Origin: Pseudoscleropodium purum
Lineage: Eukaryota; Streptophyta; Bryopsida; Hypnales; Brachytheciaceae
DNA length: 64,000 bases
Assembly: GCA_963969395.1 (NCBI GenBank)
Contig: OZ017796.1
Location: forward strand, 9,426,501 to 9,490,500
Direction: 5' to 3'
Part shown: positions 10,637-22,773 of the stretch, in pieces
How the letters are laid out: the number at the start of each line of letters is the position of its first letter
Numbering within the stretch: position 1 is the first letter of the stretch
Program-made: the position numbers and the translations under genes
Notes under the pieces: generated by a model
The model's input: the letters and a program-made list of their open reading frames with translations, nothing else
Told to the model about the DNA's origin: nothing
The model's database searches: none

Positions 10637-11745
10637 CTAATCCCTAAAGCCCTTTAGAGGACTAACAAAAATTTGGAGAAGTATCCATGATTTCAATTTT
10701 GAACAAAGAATGTTTTGAAACATTTTCTTCAAACATGATAATATATTAGCATTATGAAATCCCTAAAGCCCTTTAGGGGACTAATAGAAATTTGGAGAAG
10801 CATCCATGATCTCAATTTTGAACAAGGAATATTTTGAAACATTTTCTTAAGACATTAGAGGATCTCTAGGCTTAGGGAGGGCTGCTTCAAGCAAGTGTGC
10901 TGGGAACTGCCCTCCCTTGTAGTTTTAGAGAACAGCTATTTAAAAAATTAAAAAAAATTACTCTTGAAATATAGAAAAAAAATTTCATTCTTTTTCGAAA
11001 GAAAAAAATCTTTTTTTCAGACATGGCAGTTGCTAAGCCATGTCAGCAAGTTGTCGCGGCCCCTTGCGAGGCTGTTTCTACAATGTAGGAACCCACAGCC
11101 CTCCCGGGGGTGAAAAAATCCTCTAATGCATGATAATATATTAGCTTATGAAAATATATTTTTAATTTTCAATTGGCACTTGGAACCAAAACCTACACCA
11201 CCCAAAATAAAAATAGCCAATTTTAGACAACAAAAAGTATGTTTAAAACTCAATTATTTTTTAATAATTAATTTCTCATAAGATATGTTTTTTTCTACAT
11301 GTAATACTTTGATTTGTTCCACTTGGATTATTATTGTGAAAGTTGTGAAGAATCTCATTTTGCATAAGAACAACACATAGGATTTGTTTTGAATTCAAAT
11401 TTTTATAATTTTCAAAAAACAAAAAGGATCCTATTTCTAGAATTAAATTTTTTTTGTTAGAACAATCTCACTACTAAGATTGATGTTGTGCAATTTCCTC
11501 CTAGAGCTATTAACAATTTAGATTTCTTTCCCATCTTCAAACTATTTATACCAAACAATATTTAAAAGAATGAAAATCAAGTTTTGATTTTTAGCATTAA
11601 AATACAATGCAAATATTTGAAGATTTCATAGAATTAACTTTGAACACCCAATTAAAAAAATTGAGGTTGAGGGTTTTCTGAAGTTTTACTTTGCATAGTA
11701 CACTCAAAAGATCCAAATTAATTAGAAAAGGGCCCTATATGGGAC
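10637..11745. repeat. Diverged copy of the large CCC-ended repeat, with tandem left end and a MITE insertion
   Basis: The left-end module beginning CCCTAAAGCCCTTTAG occurs twice in tandem, from about 10641 and from about 10760. The second copy is interrupted by the 276-bp MITE at 10853-11128 and then continues. The remainder parallels 4930-5839, for example the TTTGATTTGTTCCA and TTAGAACAATCTCAC blocks. The right end is uncertain. No protein is encoded. Confidence 0.55.
10853..11128 (+). mobile_element. CATTAG-type MITE, copy A
   Basis: This 276-bp element begins CATTAGAGGAT and ends ATCCTCTAATG (11-bp perfect inverted repeat). It is very similar to 23850-24117, including GGCTTAGGGAGGGCTGCTTC near the left and AGCCCTCCCGGGGG near the right. 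The interrupted repeat shows the insertion point: CTTAAGA, then the element, then CATGATAATATATTAG; the neighbouring empty copy reads CTTCAAACATGATAATATAT. No bases are duplicated. Confidence 0.8.
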
Positions 11746-12337
11746 CCAAATTTTATTGTAATAGCATTTACAAAGGAATTTTTTTTTTAAATAAAGAAAA
11801 AAATTGATGGCATGTGTTTCATATGTGACATTGCATATGTTGAAAGACATTAAAAATGACTTTGGTGCAATTGTTGGTGCTTATAAAAGAAATCAAAGAG
11901 GAAATTAAAGCATGCCTATACTTTTATGCATTTCACAAACATTTAGCTTCACAAGAATTACCATTTTCTAAAGTTGAGATCCATATTCACATCTTCTTAG
12001 CATGTATTATTTTATGATATAAAAGTGTACACATTCATAATTAATTCATATACTATACAATTCTCATTCCCACATATGAAGAAATGTTAATTATTTTATA
12101 TATACTATATACAATAAATTCATTAGTTTTAATATGCACAAATGTTATTCTATTACAATCTATAGCTTGCCATATGTTAAAGCCTTTGGCACTATGGCAT
12201 TAGCCATTTGGAAAAGGTACATATTTGACATAGACGTAAGCCAAAAGATATTGATGACTACCAAATTTGTACATAAAATACTAGTGAAACTTCAAAGCTT
12301 TTTTTTCCCATGGGCCTTGAAGAATTGTATCCTAAAC
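11746..12337. other. AT-rich intergenic DNA
   Basis: I see no gene or clear repeat boundary. A small plus-strand open frame (12134-12346) has no recognisable content and ends in the foldback that follows. Confidence 0.3.
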
Positions 12338-12468
12338 CACTACTAGAAAATTTAGTTTTTCTTGTTGTTTTGGTTGCATTGATCTGATCACTTTTTGATA
12401 GAATTCCATCAAAAAGTGACTGGATCAATGTGACCAAAACAATAGAAAAACTGAATTTTTTAGTAGTG
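12338..12468. repeat. CACTA-ended foldback, 131 bp
   Basis: The segment is almost entirely one inverted repeat. The left arm starts CACTACTAGAAAA, the right arm ends TTTTTTAGTAGTG, and arms of about 60 bp close on a short AGAATTCC loop. The CACTA termini with A-rich continuation match the ends of CMC/En-Spm elements, so a tiny foldback derivative is likely. A transcript would form a strong hairpin. No clear 3-bp target duplication is seen. Confidence 0.65.
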
Positions 12469-15158
12469 ACTAATGGAAGAAATTGAACCCTCTCTAAAGG
12501 GCCGTGAGTTTTCTTGCTATTTGTAGTGTAAAATTTAGAAAAAAGCTCACGGAAAGCAATGTCCATGTTGGCATTAGTGCCACCACGTAGGCACATGTAA
12601 TTTCAACTTCTTGGATCTAATTTGCTATTTCCAGTTTGTGTCTTTTGTAGCTCTCTCACGATTTAGCAGCTCTCTCGAAAATTTGGTGCATACTATCGAT
12701 TAAATGCAATGGAGCTTTAGCTGATAAGCGGGGAAGGAGCTATGCTTCACGCCCAAGGAAAAAGGCACAATTCAAGCTGGCATAAAGAGCCAAATTGAAC
12801 TTGTGATTCAGGATATGTTGATGGGAACCCTGATAAATGTCAAATTGCAATAATGGTTCACGTCTGTAGGCCAAAATTTCAAACGTTCATTTATGTGACA
12901 CAACTTGTTAATGTTGCAATAGTTACCCAAGTGAGTGAATAAATAAATCTCTTTCCTACCAATTTTTGAGCACTATGAAGCAGTCCCTTATAGGGTTCAA
13001 TTTATTTGTAATGATCTTCGTTTCATTTAGGAGACATTAACTATAATGTTGTATCTCTAAATTCTTTGAAATTTGTTGGGTTGTTCTAAGCTTATATTCT
13101 TTTGTACTAAAAAGATTTTATATCTAAATCATGCCATAGTTTTGGATTTGAAGACTATTGATCCATTTTGATCCATTTGGTCAACTGTGAATCTGTGATC
13201 ATTATAATTTTGAGATTTAACTATTGGGTCTCAATAAAATTGTGAATTAATTAGTGAGCAATAATTGCATCTTCTTCAAAATTCTATGATTTCATTGTTG
13301 ATTTGTGTTCCAACAAATATATTTCAGATATATTTTTGCATAAGCTTATTTTTTTAGTTGTGGATGGCAAAAGTTAAATTTTCACATTCTCTATGGTGGG
13401 TACTCCCCAAACCACCACTTTTTGCTACTGAAAACCTATTTTTTATTCTTAAACTAGTCAAATTTTCATATGTTCTTGTTGGCAAGTGAGAGGAGGTTCC
13501 AACACACTAAAGAATGTGGCATTTGGATATTGTATGCAAAAGTTATTAAGGAACAAAATTTGGTACTAAAAGCATCTCTTCCACATAGGTACAAAACTCT
13601 TTTGGAGATGTACACATAGTGTAGCTGGCAGTTTAAGGTCAGTGGCACATTTGAGTGTACCTACCTTACAAGTAGAAAAGTCTATATCTCGTAGCATAAA
13701 AGTCATTAAAACTGATTGGCTTAATCCATAATTTTCACTGTACTTTCTCGTCACCATGAGTGAAGTTGGATGCGAATCCCACGCAGAATGTGCTTCTGCA
13801 GTTATCTGTTGACTGGTACTCCTCAGAACAAGTGGCATTGCATGTTTATCAAGGCTTCGAGGTAACTTACGGCTGCAACGCAGTGAGCTTCGTGGGAAAG
13901 AACGAACTTCAGTGGTCAATTCTCTCCACTGGACAATTCTTTCTACGTTTTTCCTTCGCCTAGCTATCCTTCTTGTAGGTCAAATTTTGCACATAATAAA
14001 TCCAAAATGAAGAGTGCAAAATTTTGAGGAAATAGAAGTGCTCCCAAATTAACATTGAATTTCGAGTCTAGTGTTCGTAGAGTGTTTGGATTTGTATCAG
14101 TGAGTAGAGATGCCAAAGATGATGGATATTGCACACAAAACATACGGATTTCAAGGAAGGGTCTGAACAACAAAGATTTTTGTAGATATGAGGGAAGTTG
14201 GAGAAGAGTATCAAACCTTGTGAAAAGTTGCGAAACCTGCAAAGAGGAACGCCGGAAAAATTGAAAACCACTCCTGCTGCTGCAACCATTGAATGCTGTA
14301 TTTTTAGTAATTTCCAAATTTTTTTGCAAAGTCACCAAATTGGCGGCCTCACAAGTAGGATAAATCAGTGTACTGACTCCAAGCCCTGTAGAACCCACTG
14401 TTGTGTAATCATTCTAGTGGGTACTAAAAGATGACTGGATCAAACACGAATGCATCATGATTCATGAGGAATGTGTGCCGGTCTTAAGTGTGCGAGTCTC
14501 TTGCGAGTCAACAACAAATCAGTTTCACCGTTATTAATCTGGATGTCCTCTTTGAAGGCTTCACAGATAATCATTCACCCCCAAGAAGGTCAGTGCAATT
14601 TACCTGATCAGATCTCAAAGAAGCAAAGTTCTGTACATAACATGAAACTGTCCATCACATGCTTGATCCTCTGTGAAAGGACGTGGAAGGCGTATACTCT
14701 ATCAGCTTAGTGATGATCTGAAGAAAAGCAGGAGTAGCATACAAGAGCGATAGATTTGAAACCGACTTGGTATAATAAAAATGATCAGTGACGTCCACAT
14801 CTGTTTGGCTAATCAAAATCATGCTTCTCAAATGATGTCTGGCTACTGGAAAGTCCAACAATATTTAGTACTACATGGAATGTAGAGTACAAACTAGAAA
14901 CTACAAGAATCAGAATTCAATCTCGTGACAGGAATCGATGCATATGACTTTCACCTCAATCTGTTGACAGTCTTACCATTAATACCCCCCGTTTCCTCTC
15001 CAGGATCAGAATCACACTAGGTCACATCTACAAGTGGGTGAAACTAGTGCAGACCTACCAACGTCGAGCTCTCCAAAGCTAACAATATAGAAATTTGGAA
15101 AGTCGAGAAGTTGTGTGGTTTACAAAGGCCAACTACAGTGGTTGCAAACCTGGTGTCG
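12469..15158. other. 3' flank of squalene synthase, unassigned
   Basis: No protein family was recognised. From about 13.4 kb the base composition becomes more balanced. Short open frames occur on both strands (13566-13919 minus, 13964-14398 minus, 14471-14710 plus), but they overlap, lack domains and have no convincing splice structure. Part of it could be squalene synthase 3' untranslated sequence. Confidence 0.35.
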
Positions 15159-18100
15159 TTACCAGTTATTGTAAAGCATATACATCATGAAGCCCATGAG
15201 CATGAGAACAACAAGAATCTGCAGACACCAAAATAACACCCATTAGTGTAACACTCGTTGAGCATTTCACCGTCGATCTAAACTACAATGATTGTTATAT
15301 GCTGACTTGCTTCTCAACGCCACTCTCCTTCGAGTGTCTGAAAGAATCATAATATTGAAAAAATATAAAAGAGAATCTAATACCAAGCGCTATGAAAGAG
15401 ACATACCATTAAAAAGTCCAGTCCAGTTTCTTGATCTATTGTGAATACTCGCCTGCAGATATAACCGAAGACAGAACAGTTCAACGAGCTGGTACTAGAT
15501 CTCCAACTTGATCCTAATAACTGACTTCAGCAAATTATCCGAGTAAAGCTTCCAGTTCAAAGAGAAAGTAACACATATACAGAGATAATGTTAATGAAAT
15601 TCTTCTGCAGCGTTGGGAAAAGGAAAAGAGAAACATACGGCTCAAGTAAGTGAGAATCGCAGTACTCCTGAATTGCCTCAATATGTTTACGTGTTACTGA
15701 TGCAGAATCATCATTATCATCAATCTGCGCCACCCAACGTAAGCTTGAGTTGACGGGCGTGTAAGTAAGATCGATACCACAACGGTAAATGACATCACTT
15801 CCGCCGACCGAAACAAGTAAGAGTTTCTCCTTTCCCCAAGGCCACGGACTTCCAAGCAACAGTGCCAAGAACAACATTTGCTTCTTGATTGCCATGTCAT
15901 CTTTTACGTGCCACACAGGATTTTCTAAGCATGACTGTATGAGAAAAGGGATTTCTCAAGTTCTCTGCAGTGTTCCTCTCGTGTGGTAGTCACGCGATCT
16001 AGAAGACCAATGACTGAATGACATGCTTCCACTTCACAATACCTTTCCTCCACTTTTCCTCTAGTGTAGCAAGCCTCTTGGAAATTCTGTACATCTTTAA
16101 CTACAGAGATACAGACAGATGCCAACATGGACATATACATGCTGCGGAACTGAAGACCAAAATCATGCAGACTAAAATTGTGATATACCTTCTTCTCGAT
16201 CTTTGTGGAGAAATCATAGAAAGTCCCATACACATCGCCCATTGAGCTAGTCAGCATAATTTTGGCAGTTATTCCTGCAGTGGAAACGATCAGGTTTGAC
16301 TCAGTCACAAGACATGCTGAAGTTTGGTAGATTGTGTGCATCCTTTAGATAAGCGTTCTATTGAAGAGAACCAGGAGAAATGAACTCACCTCGTCTAATC
16401 TTTACAACTCCTCTGAAGACATTTATGTTATTGTAGCACTCGGCCAGTGTTCCCATCGCCATAATCTGTTCAGGGTCAAGGCCGACTCAATTAGAAAAAT
16501 TCATGAGCGCTAGAATACTTGGAAAATGTCCACCGTAGGATTGCTCGGCGACTATCTCAGCTACAAATAGAAAAATTATCTTGCGCTGAATTCAACAATT
16601 GAACTCAAAAAAAAAAACTCGTCAGCACCTGCAAGGTGCACGTCCATACAATTGCTTTGGATCATCTCATGAAATGGTGATATCAAACCTGAGGAATGGC
16701 ACAAAATCGCAAATTGTCTTCATCTTCAATAGCTTCCATGTATTTGAGACTGTCTATCGCATGTGCTAGAGCATTCGTAACCATTGCGTTCAGGCATCTC
16801 ATAGCATTTTCTGAGTTATCCTCATGCTTCAAATCCTGTGTGTTGTTATTTCATTAGGAAGCAGTCAAATAGATGAACAAACTACTAGGTCAATATACAG
16901 ATTGATTGGCGTCTGAAACAGTTCAATCAATGCCATAGATCAATGCCTTTCAGATTTATTCGAATTAATTAAAATGATTTTCTCACCTCAAGCTTAGTTG
17001 CGAACCTGCCCCAAATCTCATGTGGCCAAAACATTCGAGGACGTGGAATCTCATTAATGTCTTCAAGGTAGTCTCTTATGATGTTCGTTTTCTGAAAGAA
17101 AAAAATAGCATCTTCGGTTCAACTCTCATAGCAGGTCAGAAGAGAAAGCCAAGAATCCTCTGGAAAAGACTTCAGGACACGATATGCAATGAACATAGAG
17201 CACGAAGCACAAAAGATCTTTAAGATGCAGCAAAATCAACACAAAATACTTGCAAATACCTAACTATGCACTTTAAAGGTGGCGAAGAAACATGCACTAG
17301 GAAGCACCTGAAGGAAGAGGCCCATGGAGTTTGAGAGCTCATCTGGTTGAAACGCCTCAAGACCAGAGTTATGAAACAGGCGAGACAAACCCAAGCCCAC
17401 AATGCCAGCAACGTAGTGACAATATTCGTCGTAATCCTCTATTGTAATCACCTGTGTGGGGCATAGAAACATGATTATAGAAAAAATAAAATAAAGCTGT
17501 GAGATATCGAAATTATAGTTGGAAAACTCTTTGTTTTACCCAAGCCACGGAGCAAAAACAACAACGATAATTCAGAGCTTGACAGCAATGTAGAATACAT
17601 TCCTTCACGAGCTCCTATCGTACCACGTACCTCAGATTCGATGAACTTTGCCATCCCAGTTCCCATGCGGTCAGCCATTTCCGCTATCACTTTTTGATAC
17701 CTATTAATCATGAGCCAGGTTCTCAACGTTATATTCCAGAAGGTCTTTTCATAGACAGAGCACTACCTTGTCAACTCGACTTTAAAAAGTATTGTAGATC
17801 TGATACTAACAACGCAATGAACGAGATAGCTTAAAATACAACCCTCATAAAGAGAAACACATCGAGAACCATACATTTAATCGATTGAAGATTGCGACAA
17901 AGTAGATAAATGATACGATTGAAATTGCAGAGGTCTTCATCAAAAGAAATGCCTCGACCAAGAAAATATATGATGTGATTGCTCATCGGCTCAGATGTGT
18001 GGCCAATCTTGCAAACGAAAAAGGAGGGCAAGAGAGATACCTCTCGTCCAGATTCAAGAAGGCGTTCGAAACAAATTCGAATTTGTTCATCAGCTCCTTG

Positions 18101-19629
18101 TAGTCCTTCTCACCACCTAACATTTTCACGTACACGACCATCAAGCCTCATGTGACAGCAAACAGGCAGTTCTTGAAACAGAGCCGAAAAGTGTTTCCTA
18201 TTGGAAACCGTAGATTCACGGCAAAGTAATTATCCAAGGTCAAGTCAGACCAGGCCTTATTTCGGTTCACACAAACAAAGTAAATAAGTGGTCAGCATAA
18301 AAGAACTAGCACCAAATCATGCGCTAAGCAGAATGACAACTTGTCTCTCAATAGAAAATAAAGTATTCCCGTGTGAAGGAAGACACACTTACAAGAGAAC
18401 TTCCACGAGGGATCATAGATATGCTTGTGATATGCCTTGAGAATGGGGACCTTGATCTCTATTGGAATCGCCATGTCATCCTCTGCCAATGCGATAAACA
18501 ATTCATACAAAGTAAGCCTTCATGAAGAACAATTTATAGCCACGTAAGGAATTGCAGAAACAAAGCGAGTGATTGATAAAACGCCATAAAGTGCTTCTAA
18601 CACAGAAAATAGATGTGTGGGTTGACAGGCGCAATGAAATTCTTACCAACGGTGTCAAGGCCGCGCAACACCAAGTAGAAAACACAGACCTGCAAAGCGC
18701 CATAAATATCTATCTTAGATTAACTTTTTTAACCCGTAATGTCCTGTTTCATTCATCATGTAGAGAAAATATTCTTCGGATGGGACCCAATTTTATATCA
18801 CCATAATCAAAGGACATTGGTCACAAAATAAATGAAATTGGACAAAACCAAGCCTCCACATAACCTACTCAAAACTACTAGAAAAAACAAGAGGCCATAT
18901 GTGAGCATCTTGGTTGAAATTGATGCATTCTTCAAATGCCAGACTTTTGCATTAAGTCTTAGTAAGAAAACCCCTAAACCTCGAAAAGCCGCAAGTAATC
19001 ATCTATATCTCTGTAATTAAGCATTTGACCTAAATGTGCGAAAGCTTCATTGAAATCACTCTTAGTGTTTAAGACTCGAAGAATCACTCCGAGGGAAGAA
19101 AAAAAGTACACTCAAAACCTCTTCATTATGACCAAAAGCAGCATCCTGCACTATCATTACCACACTATTATCTGCAATAGCACCCTCATCACACATCCGA
19201 ACTGAAAAAAGTTGATTCCCGAGGTGAAAAGATTAAAGAGCATTGCGTATAAACTCAAACTACATAAGGATTGATAGCACACAAGCAAACCCCAAGCACC
19301 CAGCTGTTTTCAAAATATTCCCACAACCTACAACGCCTCTCCAAACCACGTTTCGATCTCATCCAAGAACGAACTCACCCAATGCAACACGGGAAAGAAA
19401 GAACGAAACTACGAAAAAACTCTTCAAAGCTTACCGCATCCCGCAACTCGGGTCGCAGCTGCTGAATAACAATCGAGAAGCTTCGGGAGACGCGCGTGAG
19501 CATCTGGTAGCAGAATGCGAGGTTTTCGTCTTTGGGAATCGCCCGTTGCGCCTGCATTGCGGCGATCTTGAGCTTGACGAGCGGCGCGATCTCGTCCGGG
19601 TGCCGCATCAAAGTCCCCAGCATCCCCAT
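15159..19629 (-). CDS. SQS: Squalene synthase (farnesyl-diphosphate farnesyltransferase), complete
   Basis: This enzyme condenses two farnesyl diphosphates to squalene with NADPH, the first committed step to sterols and triterpenes, at the ER membrane. Exons on the minus strand are 19629-19435, 18689-18647, 18482-18393, 18116-18041, 17700-17631, 17451-17308, 17091-16987, 16835-16689, 16465-16390, 16274-16189, 15724-15639, 15452-15407 and 15218-15159. All introns are GT-AG, and the joins give exactly 1224 nt (407 residues, TAA), close to the usual plant length. Visible signatures are [13 protein letters not shown] at the start, the first Asp-rich motif LDTVEDD (D77-D82), [11 protein letters not shown] (164-174), the second Asp-rich motif IIRDYLEDI (D213-D217), CAIPQIMA, and a C-terminal hydrophobic anchor (about 388-404). 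The start is the family-typical Met. The C-terminal two short exons were placed by frame and hydrophobicity and are slightly less certain. Confidence 0.95.
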
Positions 19630-20154
19630 GACCGTCCAAGTCAGTCAGTCAGTCAGTCAGTCAATCAATCAATCCAAACCCCTCCTCCTCACAAACCCAA
19701 CTCCAAATCCCACTCCAACCCCACAACCCTCCCTCTTCGCAAACAATCTCGAAAGTTGGAAACAGGGGTGTCGGGGATCTGGGCTTTAAACGCTGTTACA
19801 TGAGATGTGAGAGGGTTTTGTCACATGGGACGGAGACTGCAATCGGTTGTTTGAGAAAAGGAACGTGGTGCAGGTGATCAGATGGGGAGGTTGGTGCGAC
19901 CCGGAGTGCGTGGGGGAAGAGAAGCCGAACATGTAGAGTGGAGAGCAGACAGAGTGGAGAGAAGAGTAAAGTGAGGACGTCGGTGCAACTTCGCGGGCCC
20001 CGACTCTGAGTACAACTGCACAGCTCCCGTCCCGCCACCTGCACGTCAACCCCACAGGCCCCACGGCACCTTCAGGTAGCCTTCAGGTAGCTTTTAGCCT
20101 CCAGGCTGCCTTTTCTTCTCTGGAGTCCTCATCCACGAGAGTCTCCCCTTGTCT
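19630..20154 (-). other. Upstream region / likely 5' UTR and promoter of squalene synthase
   Basis: This region precedes the SQS start codon. It is richer in C and G than the intergenic DNA and contains an AGTC/AATC microsatellite. Open frames across it (19243-19803 plus, 19786-20064 minus) are low-complexity and antisense or upstream of SQS, so I do not call them genes. Confidence 0.4.
19639..19674. repeat. (AGTC)n-(AATC)n microsatellite
   Basis: About six AGTC units followed by three AATC units lie roughly 10 bp upstream of the SQS start codon, within the probable 5' untranslated region. Length variation here could affect translation, but that is inference. Confidence 0.85.
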
Positions 20155-20158
20155 TTAA

Positions 20159-20593
20159 CCCATAACCGACGTCGTGGACATTTTGTGTTTGATGAATGAT
20201 AAAGAATCTTCGGGTGTACTACAAGACAAAAGTGCAACTATTCATCCTCCAAATTTTGGGTGAAAAGGGGAGGTCTTTTTTATAATAGTTTGACTTTTAA
20301 TTTGTGCTTTCAGATTTATTTTTATACCAATTATATGCATCGTATGAAAATATGCCACATATAACTATTTCTGGACTATTCATTGAATTCTAAACAAAAG
20401 ATCGTGGGATCCCATGATTTTTGTATAGATTTATTAGTGTTTTGGATACATTTACCAATGTTTTGCATTGTCTCCTAATGATTGTTTTTTCTCTCTTAAT
20501 CACCATCATTAATTCTCAACTTTCAAAAGTCTTGAAGTTGTTAATTGTGGTATAAATGGATGATTTCCATGGTCTTTAGTTTGTCCTTTAAGG
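20159..20593 (-). mobile_element. TTAA-flanked MITE, family P, copy 2, with extra internal sequence
   Basis: It is flanked by TTAA at 20155-20158 and 20594-20597. In reverse complement, its two ends match 4650-4874 (the CATCCTCCAAATTTT and GGGGAGGTCTT block on the left; GGATGATTTCCATGGTC on the right). Between these matching parts lies about 210 bp absent from the other copies, so the element is 435 bp. The right terminus reads GGA instead of GGG. Confidence 0.6.
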
Positions 20594-20597
20594 ATTA

Positions 20598-20885
20598 ATG
20601 CAACTTGCAATATTGAGATAGTAGTACTACATTTATCAAGTACTCTATTTTTTTTTTCTAATTCTAGGACTAGACATACAATTTAATGAATAGTTGTAAA
20701 GAAAGATGGTTTGCCAAAAATTCAAAGCATTCATTGAATAATTATATACCAATGCAATTGAACTCATCTTTCATCATAAACAAATTTTGATGGTGTTGTA
20801 AAGGGATTGCATCATTGACAATTGCAAAGATGAATGGTAGACATCATTTTCATACCAAAATCCATTGTCCATTATGAATCTTCAA
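20598..20885. other. AT-rich intergenic DNA
   Basis: I see nothing identifiable between the MITE and the foldback. Confidence 0.3.
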
Positions 20886-21380
20886 AGGATATGGGATAAT
20901 TTGAAGATCAGAGTTTAACTGCTCATAGTCAAAATGTAAAAAGTTTTGGAGTAGAATTCTAAACCTCATTTAGGTATAGTATGATAACTTTTATAGTTTA
21001 TTAAAAACTTTGAACACAAAAAAGTAGTTACATCATGTAAAATTTCATCTCCAAAAATCCTTTTGAGATTTGAAACCTCCAATCAAAAGTTATGGACAAA
21101 ATTTAGAGAAGTTATTTGAAAATGTCAAAGAAAATGTCCCTTCCAATCCCTTTCTAAAATTTGTCCCTAACTTTTGATTGGACATTCAAAATCTCAAAAA
21201 AAATTTGAAAATGAAATTTAATTTGATTTACCAAATTTTTTAGCCCAATTTTTTTGGTAAAAAATTATTTTATTATAGCTAAATGAAGTCTGAAATTCTA
21301 CTTCAAATACAATTTTTGCTTTAATTAGATTTAACTATGAGCAATTGAGCTCCTACTAATTCTAATTTACATATCCCACA
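20886..21380. repeat. Long imperfect foldback, about 490 bp
   Basis: The two halves are inverted repeats centred near 21130. The best inner arm is 21064-21106 against 21155-21197 (TCCAATCAAAAGTTA against TAACTTTTGATTGGA). Pairing continues outward through CTCATTTAGGTATA against TAGCTAAATGAAG and CTGCTCATAGT against ACTATGAGCAAT to about 20.89 and 21.38 kb. No protein is encoded. It could be a foldback transposon or, if transcribed, a long hairpin RNA source. Confidence 0.65.
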
Positions 21381-22373
21381 TTTTTTGTTTTACCTCATAC
21401 CACCACATATTTATGTAAAGAGTTCTCTTTCCAATTTGTTACACCAAGAATGAATGGTTTTCAAAACAATGTGATGTAATTCACATATTGAAATTGTTGA
21501 TGTTAGTGAAATTGAATGCTATTTTGTTGAAAGTTTTATTTAAAATTAAAGTATTTATTTTGATATTGTTTGTAGTTGTGATCAAGGCACCCTACTAAAT
21601 GTATTTCATTGTTTAGATCTTTTTTCAACCTGTGCACCTACTAATTGGGTGTGGAATATTTCACATCATTTCATCCCTTAGCTTGAATTTTATATGGGGG
21701 AAGGTAGAAGCATTGATTGCTAGTGAATGTTATGTGGTTGTAGTGAACTGACATCCTTGTTCTTCATTACCTTACTAAGGGTACATGTTAAAAAAAGCCC
21801 TTTATTTAGTACTTGAATAATCTACACCACTCCTAGCTATTTGGGGCCTCAAATTACAAATATGAATTTAAGATTTCCAAATTTTATCATGCATGGCAAA
21901 TAAAAAGTCATTTGTTTTACCTAAGGGATAAAATGTGGGATGATTTAGGAAGTTGGTTCATCCTAGCCCATGCCATCTTGCCATCCTGCCATCTTATCCA
22001 AGATAAAAACCAAAGCTTGATGGTGGTGTATGAATGGGCCAAAAAAAGCCACCTTTTTCTACTACCTTTGAGCAACAATCGTGCTTGTAATTAGTGGGAG
22101 AAAATTTGGCATAGAGCTTGGGAAAGATTCACTTCGTTATAAATTCAAGAAGTTTTAGAAGATGAGCTAGGAACATTTGACAATTTGTTGAACATTCTAA
22201 CTCCTTTCTTGAGAAGTAATCAAGTGTGAATCAATTGAGGCCACAAATGGAAATCAAGAAGTTGTGGCATATGTAATTTATAGATTTGCCTATCGTTATA
22301 GTCCAAAACACATGGTAGATTGTTTCAAGATTGGATGTCAACCATTAGAAAGTTTGTAGATATAGTTGTGATA
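21381..22373. other. AT-rich intergenic DNA
   Basis: No gene or repeat boundary was recognised. The 21912-22094 plus open frame has no known features. Confidence 0.3.
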
Positions 22374-22773
22374 TACTCCCTTTGTTTCAAAAAAAAACTT
22401 GTGGTTCAAAAATTGATTGGGATTAAGAAAATGCTAAAATTAATTGCAACCGAAAGGTGTTAGATACTTTTCCTAAACTACTTCACATCCAACTTGAGAA
22501 TTATTAGGTTTAGGGTTATCATGAAAAGAAGGGAAAGCAACGCCGAAGTTTGTTATTTTGTGTTTGTATTTTATTAGTGCCATCACTTAGGAAGTGGTCA
22601 ATATGGAGCGTTCGAGTGCGAATGTAGTTGACAGGCAAGGACACTTCGCTTTCCAAGTTCTTCAATCTATTGAAGAAACAAATCTTCGTCTTCTTGCAAA
22701 TGTTCTTTCCAACATAGTGATATGCATAGTTCATAAATAGAAACCAATTCTAAACAAGGAAAAGCATAGAGCA

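Noticed and set aside
19243..19803. 186-codon plus-strand open frame across the SQS start
   Set aside because: It is antisense to SQS exon 1 and its 5' region, low in complexity and Ser/Asn/Pro-rich; the SQS reading on the minus strand explains the openness.
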